DNA of 64,000 nt from Streptomyces flavochromogenes (lineage in GTDB: Bacteria; Actinomycetota; Actinomycetes; Streptomycetales; Streptomycetaceae), in the NCBI RefSeq assembly GCF_000717595.1, contig NZ_JNZO01000028.1, positions 37,709 to 101,708 of the forward strand. The letters are read 5' to 3'. A program made the position numbers and the translations under genes. The notes below the pieces were generated by a model, which was not told where the DNA came from, did not search any database, and saw only the letters and a list, made by a program, of their open reading frames with translations. This document shows, one piece after another, positions 1 to 8,458 of this stretch. The first letter of the stretch is position 1; each line of letters starts with the position of its first letter.

Positions 1-653
<653 letters not shown>

Positions 654-665
654 TCGTCCCCCTCG

Positions 666-1694
666 TCAGAGGGACCGACCCCCGCCCCGAGGAGCACCGG
701 GGCGGGGGTCTCCCTGTGCCGCCACGAGTACCGCGCCCGCCTCCGTCCACTCGTACAGCACCGACCGGCCCGCCCGTCCCCGCCGTACGAGCCCGGCGTC
801 GAGCAGCACCTTCAGATGCCGCCCCACCGATCCGAGTCCCTGACCGGTGAGCGCCACCAACTGGCTCGTGGACATGGGCGATTCGAGCCTGACGAGGACC
901 CCGGCGCGCGCCGGGCCGAGCAGCGCTCCGAGCGCCCGGGGTGCGACGGGGCCCGGCTGGTCCGCCAGGGCGCCCGCGCACGGGTAGACCACCGCGAACC
1001 GTTCCGTGCCCTCCCAGGAGACCCAGCCCGTGCCGGGGGTCACCGGGACGAACAGCAGACGGCCGCCCTCGACCGAACGCGGCGGATACGCGCGGGGGTT
1101 GACCTGGAGCCGCCCGTCGCCCAGCCAGCGCATCCTCCCCGGAGACAGCTCGTCGAATGCCGCCGCCCAGCCGTCCCGGGCCAACCGGGCCGTCCGCGCG
1201 ACCACGTCCGCCTCCAGGATCCGGCGACGGCGCGGCCAGTCGGGCAGCACCGTCTCCCGCCACACCCACTCCAGGACCTCCGCCATGCGCCGCGGAAGCT
1301 CCGCCGCCGACCGCAGCGGCTCCGGTACGGGGCCACCGACCGCGACCTCCAACTGGGGCACAGCGGAAGCGGGTTCGGCCTCACGGACCGCCGCGACCTC
1401 CTCCTCGAAGGTCCGCTCGCGGTCACCCGTCGGCGTCGGCGTCAGGAAGTCGGCGTTCCAGGTGGGGCCGAGGGCCGCCCGTACGAGCAGCGAGTCGAGC
1501 GGCTCGGCGGCGAGGCGCGACCGGTAAGCGGGCAGGTGGGCGGCCAGCCAGGCGCGCTCGCCCGGATGGGCGCCGGACCCGTGGCCGCCGGCCGCCGCGT
1601 GGAGGGTCTTGAGGGCCGCGATCGTCTCGGCGAGCGGGGAGACGACGAATCTGCTCCCGGCGAGGGAGTCCGTACCGATCTGCCACCAGCCCAT
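666..1694 (-). CDS. ArsR-like winged-helix transcriptional regulator with N-terminal DUF5937-like domain
   Basis: About 342 residues from the ATG at 1694 (MGWWQIGTDSLAGSRF), chosen because this N-terminus is usual for the family; a longer frame runs to 1769 with no good start signal. Residues about 1-240 form the actinomycete ligand/effector region. The C-terminal 90 residues are an ArsR-type wHTH (SPMSTSQLVALTGQGLGSV, then HLKVLLDAGLVRRGRAGR). No metal-binding cysteine motif is visible, so it is probably not a metal sensor. It is divergent from the MFS gene at 1768, with only about 73 bp between starts, which suggests it represses that transporter. The target ligand is unknown. Confidence 0.8.
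   Translation of the reverse strand: MGWWQIGTDSLAGSRFVVSPLAETIAALKTLHAAAGGHGSGAHPGERAWLAAHLPAYRSRLAAEPLDSLLVRAALGPTWNADFLTPTPTGDRERTFEEEVAAVREAEPASAVPQLEVAVGGPVPEPLRSAAELPRRMAEVLEWVWRETVLPDWPRRRRILEADVVARTARLARDGWAAAFDELSPGRMRWLGDGRLQVNPRAYPPRSVEGGRLLFVPVTPGTGWVSWEGTERFAVVYPCAGALADQPGPVAPRALGALLGPARAGVLVRLESPMSTSQLVALTGQGLGSVGRHLKVLLDAGLVRRGRAGRSVLYEWTEAGAVLVAAQGDPRPGAPRGGGRSL
677..710. terminator. Bidirectional hairpin between gcl and the convergent regulator
   Basis: GACCCCCGCCCC at 677-688 pairs perfectly with GGGGCGGGGGTC at 699-710. The hairpin lies 24 bases after the gcl stop and inside the last codons of the convergent regulator gene. There is no U-tract, as is usual in Streptomyces. 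Confidence 0.75.
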
Positions 1695-1767
1695 GCCGCG
1701 CGCCCCCGTCGTTTCGCCACTCCGCGAAACACTATCGAGGCCGTCGCCCGCGCCCGAGACTCCCCGC

Positions 1768-2994
1768 ATGCCCCGCTACCGCGACCTCTTCCGCACGCCC
1801 GAGTTCACCCCGCTCTTCCTCACCGGCGCCGCCCACACCGCCGCCCAGACGGTCGCCGGGCTCGGGCTCGCCACGCTCGTGTTCCGCGCGACCGGGTCCC
1901 CGCTCCTGTCCGCGCTCGCCCTCTTCGGGCCCTCGCTCGCCCAGCTGATCGGCGCGACCACCCTGCTGTCGGCCGCCGACCGGCTGCCGCCGCGCGCCGC
2001 GATCTCCGGGATCGCGCTCTTCTTCGCCCTGGGCACCGCCGTCCTCGCGGTTCCCGGCCTGCCGGCCTGGGCGGTCTTCCTCGTCCTGCTCGCCGAGGGG
2101 CTCGCCGCCGCGCTCGGCGGCGGCGTGCGCCACGGCCTCCTGAACGAGGTCCTCGCCCGCGAGCACTTCCTCCTCGGCCGCTCGGTGACGAACATGGCCG
2201 TCGGCGCCTGCCAGATCGGCGGCTTCGCGGCCGGCGGCCTCCTGATCGCCCTCTTCTCGCCGCGGGGCACGGTCCTCGTGGGCGCCGGCCTCTACCTCAC
2301 CGCCGCGCTCCTCGCCCGCCTCGGCCTCGGGGCGCGCCCGCCCCGCGCCGCCGGCCGCGCCTCGGTCGGGGAGACCTGGCGGACCAACCGGCTGCTGCTG
2401 TCCTCTCCCGCGCGCCGCCGCGCCTACCTGGCCCTCTGGGTCCCCAACGGGCTCATCGTGGGCTGCGAGTCGCTCTTCGTGCCGTACGACCCCGAGCGCG
2501 CGGGACTCCTCTTCGCGTGTGCCGCGCTCGGGATGCTGCTCGGGGACACCGCCGTCGGCCGCTTCCTGCCGGCACGGCTGCGCGGACGGATCCGTTTCCC
2601 GCTCCAGGCGCTGCTCGCCGCGCCGTTCCCGGTGTTCGCCCTGGACCCCGCACTGCCGCTCGCGCTCCTCGCCGTGACGGTCTCGGCGAGCGGCTACGCG
2701 GCCGGCCTCCTGCACCAGGAGCGGCTGATGGCCCTGGTGCCGGAGGAACTCGTCGGCCATGCCCTCGGCCTCCACACCTCGGGGATGCTCGCGCTCCAGG
2801 GAGCGAGCGCGGCGCTCGCCGGCACCCTCGCCCAGTACACGTCACCGCGCACGGGGATGGTGGTCCTCGCCCTCGCCTCGCTCACCGTGACGTACTCGCT
2901 GGCACGGGCCGAGGGGAGGGCGCAGGGGCCTACTTCGGTGTCGCCGAGCGGATCACGACCGTCTCCTCGCAGGGCCCGTCGGCGAACAGCTTGA
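1768..2994 (+). CDS. MFS transporter
   Basis: About 408 residues, with roughly 12 hydrophobic segments and the soluble N-terminus MPRYRDLFRTPEFTPLFLTG common in actinomycete MFS exporters. The ATG at 1768 is preferred to upstream in-frame starts, which would run into the divergent regulator. Direct pairing with the ArsR-type regulator suggests an inducible efflux function; the substrate is not predictable. The 3' end overlaps the convergent HNH gene by about 65 bp. Confidence 0.8.
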   Translation: MPRYRDLFRTPEFTPLFLTGAAHTAAQTVAGLGLATLVFRATGSPLLSALALFGPSLAQLIGATTLLSAADRLPPRAAISGIALFFALGTAVLAVPGLPAWAVFLVLLAEGLAAALGGGVRHGLLNEVLAREHFLLGRSVTNMAVGACQIGGFAAGGLLIALFSPRGTVLVGAGLYLTAALLARLGLGARPPRAAGRASVGETWRTNRLLLSSPARRRAYLALWVPNGLIVGCESLFVPYDPERAGLLFACAALGMLLGDTAVGRFLPARLRGRIRFPLQALLAAPFPVFALDPALPLALLAVTVSASGYAAGLLHQERLMALVPEELVGHALGLHTSGMLALQGASAALAGTLAQYTSPRTGMVVLALASLTVTYSLARAEGRAQGPTSVSPSGSRPSPRRARRRTA

Positions 2995-3595
2995 GCGCCT
3001 CCACCTCGTCCTTGTCCGCCGACAGGCCCCATCGCAGTTTGGTGGACACCCACTCGCCGACGTAGCGGCAGTACCGGGCGGCGTCCGAGGGCACCCACCC
3101 GGCCGGGTCCCGTCCCGCCTTGTCCTGGAGGCTGCGGGCGGTGACGGCGACGAGGGTCGCGGTCGCGCCCTGGTCGTTGGCGAACCGCTCGCGCCGGGAC
3201 GCGGTCCAGCCGGAGGCCCCCGACTCCCAGGCCTCGCTCAGCGGGACGAGGTGGTCGACGCGGAGCGCGGCCGGGTCGGAGACGTTCTGGCCGTCGTAGT
3301 ACGAGGTCCAGCGGCCCCCGGTCAGCGCGCAGCCGGCACCGGTGGTGGGCGCGTCGACGGCCTCGGAGAGCAGGACCTCGGAGCGGGTGTCGCAGCCGTC
3401 CGTCGCGTCGAGGCCGGCGTTCCAGTGGGGGAAGGCGCTCTCCCTGAAGCCGTCCGGGTCCTCGGCCGCCTCGGTGAGATCGGCGAGCGCGTCGGGCAGC
3501 ATCACGACGTTCGCGGAGAGGGCGGGGGAGGTGACGGCGAGCGGGGACAGGATGAGGGCGAGCGGGGTGAACCCCCGCAACAGGTTCTTGATCAT
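2930..3595 (-). CDS. Secreted HNH-family (DUF1524/GmrSD C-terminal-like) protein
   Basis: 221 residues from the ATG at 3595. Residues 1-28 are a Sec signal peptide (MIKNLLRGFTPLALILSPLA...SPALSA). The core carries the first HNH motif, DHLVPLSEAWESGASGW, then FAND, and ends with CRYVGEWVSTKLRWGLSADKDE, all typical of secreted Streptomyces HNH proteins. In relatives I know, the third motif reads roughly AN-x2-KGD; here it is SLQDKAGRD, so the expected Asn appears to be replaced. Four cysteines could form disulfides outside the cell. It may be a weak or inactive nuclease. Its 3' end overlaps the MFS gene. Confidence 0.75.
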   Translation of the reverse strand: MIKNLLRGFTPLALILSPLAVTSPALSANVVMLPDALADLTEAAEDPDGFRESAFPHWNAGLDATDGCDTRSEVLLSEAVDAPTTGAGCALTGGRWTSYYDGQNVSDPAALRVDHLVPLSEAWESGASGWTASRRERFANDQGATATLVAVTARSLQDKAGRDPAGWVPSDAARYCRYVGEWVSTKLRWGLSADKDEVEALKLFADGPCEETVVIRSATPK

Positions 3596-4046
3596 GTACG
3601 AGTGGATAGCGCCGGTGACCGGGTGCGGGGGGCCCGAATCGCGGTGGGCTCCTCCGAGCGGGTGCGGATCTTCACCGCAGAAACGATGCGCTGGCGGGCC
3701 CGCGCGCACAAGAAGAGCGCGCGCCGGCGGGCCCGCGCACAAGAAGAGCGCGGAACCAGGGACCGTAAACCTGGTTCCGCGCTCTCCGGCTTGTACCCGC
3801 CCGACGGCACGAGGCTGGCGCGACAGGACGTTCGCGCCGCCGGGCGGAGTCTTGGGGCTGTGCTGTGCCTCCCTCAGGAGGGGCGTTGGGACCGCGGCGG
3901 TGCCGACGGACGACCGGTGCTCCGCTTCTTTCAGGTCAAGAAGGGGGATCGGCGCCCTTACCACCGCACTGGCTCGGCGCCGCCGCGGTCCTCACGCTTG
4001 TCCGGATCACCGGCCACCCCTCATCCGGGTCGGCGATCCGGACCAC
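3596..4046. other. Non-coding stretch with an internal repeat and a long hairpin
   Basis: About 450 bp lie between the HNH gene start and the catalase terminator. I find no convincing gene; short frames in both strands lack start signals. It holds the direct repeat and 16-bp hairpin listed separately, and the HNH promoter must lie here. Confidence 0.6.
3693..3785. repeat. Direct repeat followed by a perfect 16-bp stem-loop
   Basis: Two near-identical units of about 26 bp (GGCGGGCCCGCG...ACAAGAAGAGCGC) start at 3693 and 3726. The second runs into AGAGCGCGGAACCAGG (3745-3760), which pairs perfectly with 3770-3785 across a 9-base loop. It is too far from catalase (320 bp) to be its main terminator, and it lies upstream of the HNH start. 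Confidence 0.7.
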
Positions 4047-4078
4047 GTACGACACTGACCTCCCGTCAGGTGTCGTAC
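4047..4078 (-). terminator. Catalase terminator hairpin
   Basis: GTACGACACTGAC (4047-4059) pairs with GTCAGGTGTCGTAC (4065-4078), with one bulged base. It begins 24 bp beyond the catalase stop on the minus strand. Confidence 0.7.
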
Positions 4079-4101
4079 GCAGTCTGGGTGTTGCCGGTAG
4101 G

Positions 4102-5559
4102 TCAGTCCTCGCGCAGGGCGTTGACGGCCTCGGCCACGCGCTTGCCGTAGTCCGCGTCGGCGGCGGCGAAGTGCGCGAGGTTCTTCTCGATGACGTCCTC
4201 GCGGGACACCTGGGACAGGCCGCCGGCGATGTTGGCGACCAGGCGCTTCTTCTCGTCCTCGGACATCAGGCGGTAGAGCTCGCCGGCCTGGAAGAAGTCG
4301 TCGTCCTTGGTGTGCTGCGGCGCCTCGTGGGTGCCGGTCCAGCCGTGGATCGCGAGCGGGGCGGAGAGCGCCGCGTCGGTCTGGGCCGGGCCCTGGTACG
4401 AGTTGGGCTCGTAGTTCTTGTCGTGGCGCGAGCCCTGGCGGGTGGCCATGGCGCCGTCCCGGCCGTAGTTCTCGGCCACGGTCGCCTTCGGGGCGTTCAC
4501 CGCGAGCTGGGTGTGGTTGACACCGAGGCGGTAGCGGTGGGCGTCCGCGTAGGCGAAGAGGCGGCCCTGGAGCATCTTGTCCGGCGAGGGGCCGATGCCC
4601 GGGACGAAGTTGTTCGGGGAGAACGCGGCCTGCTCGACCTCGGCGAAGACGTTGTCCGGGTTGCGGTCGAGGACCAGACGGCCCACGCGCTGCAGCGGGT
4701 AGTCGCTGTGCGGCCACACCTTGGTGAGGTCGAAGGGGTTGAAGCGGTAGTCCGCGGCCTCGGCGGCCGGCATCGCCTGGACGTACAGGGTCCACGAGGG
4801 GTTCACACCGCGCTCGATGGCCTGCAGCAGGTCGGTCTGGTGCGAGTTCGCGTCCTTGCCGACGAGCTCGGCGGCCTGGTCGGCCGAGAGGGAGCGGATG
4901 CCCTGGTTCGTCTTGAAGTGGTACTTGACGAAGAAGGCCTCGCCCGCCTCGTTGGTCCACTGGTAGGTGTGCGAGCCGTAGCCGTTCATGTGGCGGTACG
5001 AGGCCGGGATGCCGCGGTCGCCCATGAGCCAGGTGATCTGGTGGGTGGCCTCGGGGGCGTGGGCCCAGAAGTCCCAGACGTTGTCCGCCTCCTGCTTGCC
5101 CGTGAAGGGGTCGCGCTTCTGGGAGTGGATGAAGTCGGGGAACTTGATCGGGTCCTTGATGAAGAACACCGGGGTGTTGTTGCCGACGAGGTCGTAGTTG
5201 CCCTCTTCGGTGTAGAACTTGAGCGCGAAGCCGCGCGGGTCGCGGACGGCGTCCGCGCCGCCGAGCGAGTCGGCCACGGTGGAGAAGCGGATGAACGTCT
5301 CGGTCTTCTTGCCGACCTCACCGAGGAAGTTCGCCTTGGTGAAACCGGTGACGTCGTCGGTCACCTCGAAGTAGCCGTACGCGCCGGAGCCGCGGGCGTG
5401 CACCACGCGCTCCGGGATCCGCTCACGGTTGAAGCGCGCGAGCTTCTCCAGCAGGTGCTGGTCCTGGAGGAGGAGAGGGCCACCGACGCCGGCGGTGGCG
5501 GAGTTCTGGTTGTCGGCGACGGGGGCGCCGGACTCGGTCGTAAGCACGCGCTTCGACAT
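4102..5559 (-). CDS. Monofunctional haem catalase (small-subunit type)
   Basis: Decomposes H2O2 to water and oxygen. 485 residues from the ATG at 5559 ([20 protein letters not shown]), preceded by GGAAGG; a longer frame to 5628 would cover the promoter. The catalytic His lies in [16 protein letters not shown], the distal Asn in [14 protein letters not shown], and the proximal haem-ligand Tyr in [14 protein letters not shown]. Length and motifs fit clade-3 catalases. It lies downstream of hyi-glxR but has its own promoter with the TCAACA-N3-TGTTGA palindrome that also marks the uricase operon. That suggests a dedicated role in removing uricase-derived peroxide (inference). Confidence 0.95.
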   Translation of the reverse strand: MSKRVLTTESGAPVADNQNSATAGVGGPLLLQDQHLLEKLARFNRERIPERVVHARGSGAYGYFEVTDDVTGFTKANFLGEVGKKTETFIRFSTVADSLGGADAVRDPRGFALKFYTEEGNYDLVGNNTPVFFIKDPIKFPDFIHSQKRDPFTGKQEADNVWDFWAHAPEATHQITWLMGDRGIPASYRHMNGYGSHTYQWTNEAGEAFFVKYHFKTNQGIRSLSADQAAELVGKDANSHQTDLLQAIERGVNPSWTLYVQAMPAAEAADYRFNPFDLTKVWPHSDYPLQRVGRLVLDRNPDNVFAEVEQAAFSPNNFVPGIGPSPDKMLQGRLFAYADAHRYRLGVNHTQLAVNAPKATVAENYGRDGAMATRQGSRHDKNYEPNSYQGPAQTDAALSAPLAIHGWTGTHEAPQHTKDDDFFQAGELYRLMSEDEKKRLVANIAGGLSQVSREDVIEKNLAHFAAADADYGKRVAEAVNALRED

Positions 5560-5598
5560 CGTGACCTTCCGTACGGGAGCTCTGCTGACGGTGCGAGG

Positions 5599-5639
5599 AG
5601 CGTAAATTCGGCTCGAACGTAACGTCAACAGTTTGTTGA
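5599..5639 (-). promoter_or_regulatory. Catalase promoter with palindromic operator
   Basis: On the minus strand, TTGACG (5623-5628) and TACGCT (5599-5604) are 18 bp apart. The perfect palindrome TCAACA-GTT-TGTTGA (5625-5639, plus strand) overlaps the -35. The same arrangement occurs at the uricase and malate synthase promoters. Confidence 0.75.
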
Positions 5640-5747
5640 AAAGGAAGTGTGGTGTTCCGGTCGGCGGCGGCGCCTGGGCGCGACAGGACAGTTGTCAGCG
5701 CCGCCACCGACCGGAAATCTGGGGCCCCCGCTCACGGGGGCGCTGGA

Positions 5748-6638
5748 TCAGACCTGCTGGCCGGAGAGGCGCTCGACGGCGCGCAGCAGGGCCGAGTGGT
5801 CCAGGCCGCCGTCACCCTGGGCGCGCAGCGAGGCCACGAGCTGGGCGACGACCGCGCCGACCGGGAGGGCCGCACCGACGTTGCGGGCGGCGTCGGTGAC
5901 GATGCCCATGTCCTTGTGGTGCAGGTCGATCCGGAAGCCGGGCTTGAAGTCCCGGTTCAGGAAGTTGTCCTTCTTGCGGGTCAGCACGGTCGAGCCGGCC
6001 AGACCGCCGTTGAGCACGTCGAGGGCGGCCTGGAGGTCCACACCGGACTTCTCCAGGAAGACCACGGCCTCGGCGCAGGCCTGGATGTTGACCGCGACGA
6101 TCAGCTGGTTGGCGGCCTTCACCGTCTGGCCGGAGCCGTGCGGGCCACAGAGGACGATGGTCTTGCCGAGGGCCTCGAGGATCGGGAGGGCCTCGTCGAA
6201 GTCGGCCTTCTCGCCGCCGACCATGATCGAGAGCACGGCCTCGATGGCGCCTGCCTCGCCGCCGGACACGGGCGCGTCGATGACGCGGATGCCCTTCTCC
6301 TTGGCGCTCGATGCCAGGTCGACCGAGGTCTGCGGGGTGATCGACGACATGTCGACGATCAGCGCGCCCTGCCTGGCGTTCTCCAGGATGCCGTCCGGGC
6401 CGTAGGAGATGGCCTCGACCTGCGGGGAGGCGGGCACCATCGTGATGATCACGTCGGCGTCCTCGACGGCCTCGGCGATCGACGCGGCGGAGGTGCCGCC
6501 GGCCGCGGTGAGGCGGTCCAGCTTGTCCTGCTCCAGGGTGAAGCCGGTGACGGAGTAGCCGGCCTTGATCAGGTTCTCGGACATGGGCGAACCCATGATG
6601 CCGAGGCCGATCCAAGCGATCTTGGGAAGAGTGCTCAT
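5748..6638 (-). CDS. glxR: 2-hydroxy-3-oxopropionate (tartronate semialdehyde) reductase
   Basis: Reduces tartronate semialdehyde, the product of Gcl, to D-glycerate with NAD(P)H. 296 residues from the ATG at 6638. The N-terminal Rossmann motif is GLGIMGSPMSENLIKAG. The beta-hydroxyacid dehydrogenase substrate motif is DAPVSGGEAGA, and the catalytic Lys lies in GSGQTVKAANQ. It follows hyi in the same direction with a 56-bp gap, so the two are probably cotranscribed. A 188-bp gap then separates it from catalase, which has its own promoter. Confidence 0.93.
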   Translation of the reverse strand: MSTLPKIAWIGLGIMGSPMSENLIKAGYSVTGFTLEQDKLDRLTAAGGTSAASIAEAVEDADVIITMVPASPQVEAISYGPDGILENARQGALIVDMSSITPQTSVDLASSAKEKGIRVIDAPVSGGEAGAIEAVLSIMVGGEKADFDEALPILEALGKTIVLCGPHGSGQTVKAANQLIVAVNIQACAEAVVFLEKSGVDLQAALDVLNGGLAGSTVLTRKKDNFLNRDFKPGFRIDLHHKDMGIVTDAARNVGAALPVGAVVAQLVASLRAQGDGGLDHSALLRAVERLSGQQV

Positions 6639-6694
6639 GGTGAGGGTGCCTCTCGAAACATGGTGGTACGGGGGAGGGGGCGCCGGTCGGCGGA

Positions 6695-7528
6695 TCAGCG
6701 GGCGGGGCGGGCCTCGGCCGGGAGCCACTCGAAGGACGCGGCGGCGTCGGCGGCCTTGTACTCCAGGCCGATCCAGCCCTCGTACCCGGCCTTGTTCAGC
6801 TCGTCGAGGAGCTGCTCCAGCGGCAGGTCGCCGGTACCCGGCGCGCCGCGGCCCGGGTTGTCCGCGATCTGGACGTGGCCGGTCTTGGCCGCGTACTCCG
6901 CGATGACCCGGCTGACGTCCTCGCCGTTCATCGACAGGTGGTAGATGTCGAGGAGGAACTTGGCGTTGCCGAGCCCGGTGGCCGCGTTGACCTTGTCGAT
7001 GACCTCGATCGCGGAGGGAGCGCTCACCAGCGGGTAGAGCGGCGACTCCGGCTTGTTGAGGGTCTCGACGAGGAGGATCGCGCCGATCCGGTCGGCCGCG
7101 CGGGCGGCCAGGACCAGGTTCTCCAGGGCGAGGGTGTCCTGGATCTGCGGGTCGACGCCCTCGACGCGGTTGCCGTAGAGCGCGTTGAGCGCCTTGCAGC
7201 CGACCGAGGCGGCGAAGTCGGCGGCCACCTCGATGTTGGCGCGGAAGCGGTCCGACTCGTCCCCGGGTACGGAGAGGGCTCCGCGGTCGGGGCCGGGGAG
7301 CTGTCCGGCGTAGAAGTTCAGGCCCACCAGCTGGGTGCCGGCGTCCTCAAGAGCCTTCTTGAGGGCGTCGAGCTCGCTCTGCTCGGGGGTGGCGGTGTCG
7401 ATCCAGGGCCACCACAGCTCGACCGCGGTGAAGCCCGCCGCGGCGGCGGCCGCGGGGCGCTCCAGGAGCGGGAGTTCCGTGAAGAGGATCGACAGGTTCA
7501 CATCGAAGCGCTGGTCCGTGTATCCCAT
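6695..7528 (-). CDS. hyi: Hydroxypyruvate isomerase (TIM-barrel)
   Basis: Interconverts hydroxypyruvate and tartronate semialdehyde in glyoxylate salvage. 277 residues from the ATG at 7528, with GGAAGGAG upstream. It is an AP-endonuclease-2/xylose isomerase-type barrel: FDVNLSILFTELPLLERP at the start, FLLDIYHLSMNGEDV and GHVQIADNPGRGAPGTGDL in the middle, and GWIGLEYKA near the end, all matching Hyi proteins. It is first gene of the minus-strand hyi-glxR unit. The promoter at 7580-7609 carries a separate TTC-N9-GAA palindrome. Confidence 0.92.
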   Translation of the reverse strand: MGYTDQRFDVNLSILFTELPLLERPAAAAAAGFTAVELWWPWIDTATPEQSELDALKKALEDAGTQLVGLNFYAGQLPGPDRGALSVPGDESDRFRANIEVAADFAASVGCKALNALYGNRVEGVDPQIQDTLALENLVLAARAADRIGAILLVETLNKPESPLYPLVSAPSAIEVIDKVNAATGLGNAKFLLDIYHLSMNGEDVSRVIAEYAAKTGHVQIADNPGRGAPGTGDLPLEQLLDELNKAGYEGWIGLEYKAADAAASFEWLPAEARPAR

Positions 7529-7565
7529 GAGGGGCGGCGCTCCTTCCGTATCGCGGAAGTAAGTT

Positions 7566-7609
7566 TCTGTCTGACGGAATGTTGCAAGGCCGGGGAGCTG
7601 CTTGTCAAG
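7566..7609 (-). promoter_or_regulatory. hyi promoter and overlapping palindrome
   Basis: Minus strand: TTGACA (7604-7609), an 18-bp spacer and CAACAT (7580-7585). Just downstream, TTCTGTCTGACGGAA (7566-7580) is a 15-bp palindrome with one mismatch, covering the expected transcription start. Related TTCC...GAA sequences occur at the malate synthase and allR/allantoinase promoters. Confidence 0.6.
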
Positions 7610-7665
7610 AGGTCGCCGCAGGTCCGGGGCTCCCGTACGCGCGAGCGGGCCCGTAGCGTGGGGCC

Positions 7666-7920
7666 ATGGTGCGTTTGAGAGTGGAGTTCACGACCGAGCC
7701 GTTCGACCTCGACGAGGCGCCGGCGCACGCGGTCGTGGCCCGTGAGGTCATCCAGTCGGCCCAGCTGGACGCGGTCGACGTCGGCCCCTTCGGCAACACG
7801 GCGGAAGGCGGTGCCGACGAGGTGCTCACCGCCGTCGACGCGCTGTTGCGCAAGTCGCTCGCGGCCGGGGCCACCCGCGTCTCGCTCCAGGTCAACGTGA
7901 TCGGGGAGGGCGAGAAGTGA
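7666..7920 (+). CDS. Small conserved hypothetical protein, partner of the HTH gene
   Basis: 84 residues, start ATG at 7666. A TAGCGT -10 box ends exactly 6 bases before the ATG, so the message is probably leaderless. It is an acidic alpha/beta protein (start MVRLRVEFTTEPFDLDEAPAH; end TRVSLQVNVIGEGEK) with no motif I can name. The fold may resemble small YkoF/MTH1187-type sensor proteins, but that is a guess. It overlaps the HTH gene by four bases (GTGA), so the pair is translationally coupled and probably functions together. It lies head-to-head with hyi and just upstream of the uricase operon. Confidence 0.75.
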   Translation: MVRLRVEFTTEPFDLDEAPAHAVVAREVIQSAQLDAVDVGPFGNTAEGGADEVLTAVDALLRKSLAAGATRVSLQVNVIGEGEK

Positions 7921-8303
7921 ACGAGCACCCGCTGGTCACTGCGGTGAAGCCGCTGGTCGACGCCATGGGCGCCGAGCTTCTCGTCCCCGCGCAGGCGGAG
8001 GCCGACGACGTCGTCCTGTCCTGGGAGGGGGAGGACGTGCTCGCCGTACGGCTGCCGCAGCTGTCCGAATCCCTCGATCACATCCTCGCGGCGATGGAGC
8101 GGCGGCACGGGATGCCACTGGCCGAACTGGACCGCAAGGCCAAGCAGGAGGCCGTCCGTCTCCTGGAGGCGCGCGGGGCCTTCGCGGTGCGGCATGGCGT
8201 GGAGACGGTGGCGGGTGCACTCGGTGTCAGCCGCTTCACCGTGTACAACTACCTGAACAGGGAGACCGCCCTGAGCAGGGAAAAGGCCGCCAAGGGCGAG
8301 TAG
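7917..8303 (+). CDS. Small helix-turn-helix DNA-binding protein
   Basis: 128 residues, GTG start overlapping the previous stop. Residues about 1-75 are an acidic N-terminal segment without a recognised fold. The C-terminus, AFAVRHGVETVAGALGVSRF then TVYNYLNR, is a clear Fis/PucR-like HTH (VADALGVSRxTVYNYL pattern). The gene ends just before a terminator and the uricase-operon operator. It is therefore a candidate, besides the IclR-type AllR at 28353, for the factor reading the TCAACA-N3-TGTTGA boxes. No ligand domain is evident; sensing could be by the coupled 84-aa protein. Confidence 0.8.
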   Translation: MNEHPLVTAVKPLVDAMGAELLVPAQAEADDVVLSWEGEDVLAVRLPQLSESLDHILAAMERRHGMPLAELDRKAKQEAVRLLEARGAFAVRHGVETVAGALGVSRFTVYNYLNRETALSREKAAKGE

Positions 8304-8321
8304 TTGATCATGTGTGGCCAT

Positions 8322-8356
8322 AAGCCGTCGTCCGGATGTCGGGACGACGGCTTTTG
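8322..8356 (+). terminator. Rho-independent terminator
   Basis: AAGCCGTCGTCC (8322-8333) pairs perfectly with GGACGACGGCTT (8342-8353), followed by a short T run. It separates the 84-aa/HTH pair from the uricase operon. Confidence 0.85.
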
Positions 8357-8369
8357 TGTGGCCGAGTTT

Positions 8370-8410
8370 TCAACAAAGTGTTGACGTCGTGTTGCGGAGG
8401 GCGTTAGCTA
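8370..8410 (+). promoter_or_regulatory. Uricase-operon promoter with palindromic operator
   Basis: The perfect palindrome TCAACA-AAG-TGTTGA (8370-8384) overlaps the -35 TTGACG (8381-8386). The -10 TAGCTA (8405-8410) follows after 18 bp. The layout matches the catalase promoter base for base in register. Confidence 0.8.
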
Positions 8411-8458
8411 TCCGCAGCCCGTCCGACGCACAGCGAAAAACAGCCACGGAGGCTTCCC

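Noticed and set aside
3592..3810. A 72-codon minus-strand frame across the hairpin upstream of the HNH gene
   Set aside because: It is formed by the direct repeat and hairpin; it overlaps the HNH start and has no ribosome-binding site.
3865..5622. A 585-codon plus-strand frame over the catalase
   Set aside because: It is the mirror of the catalase reading frame, which has full catalytic motifs.
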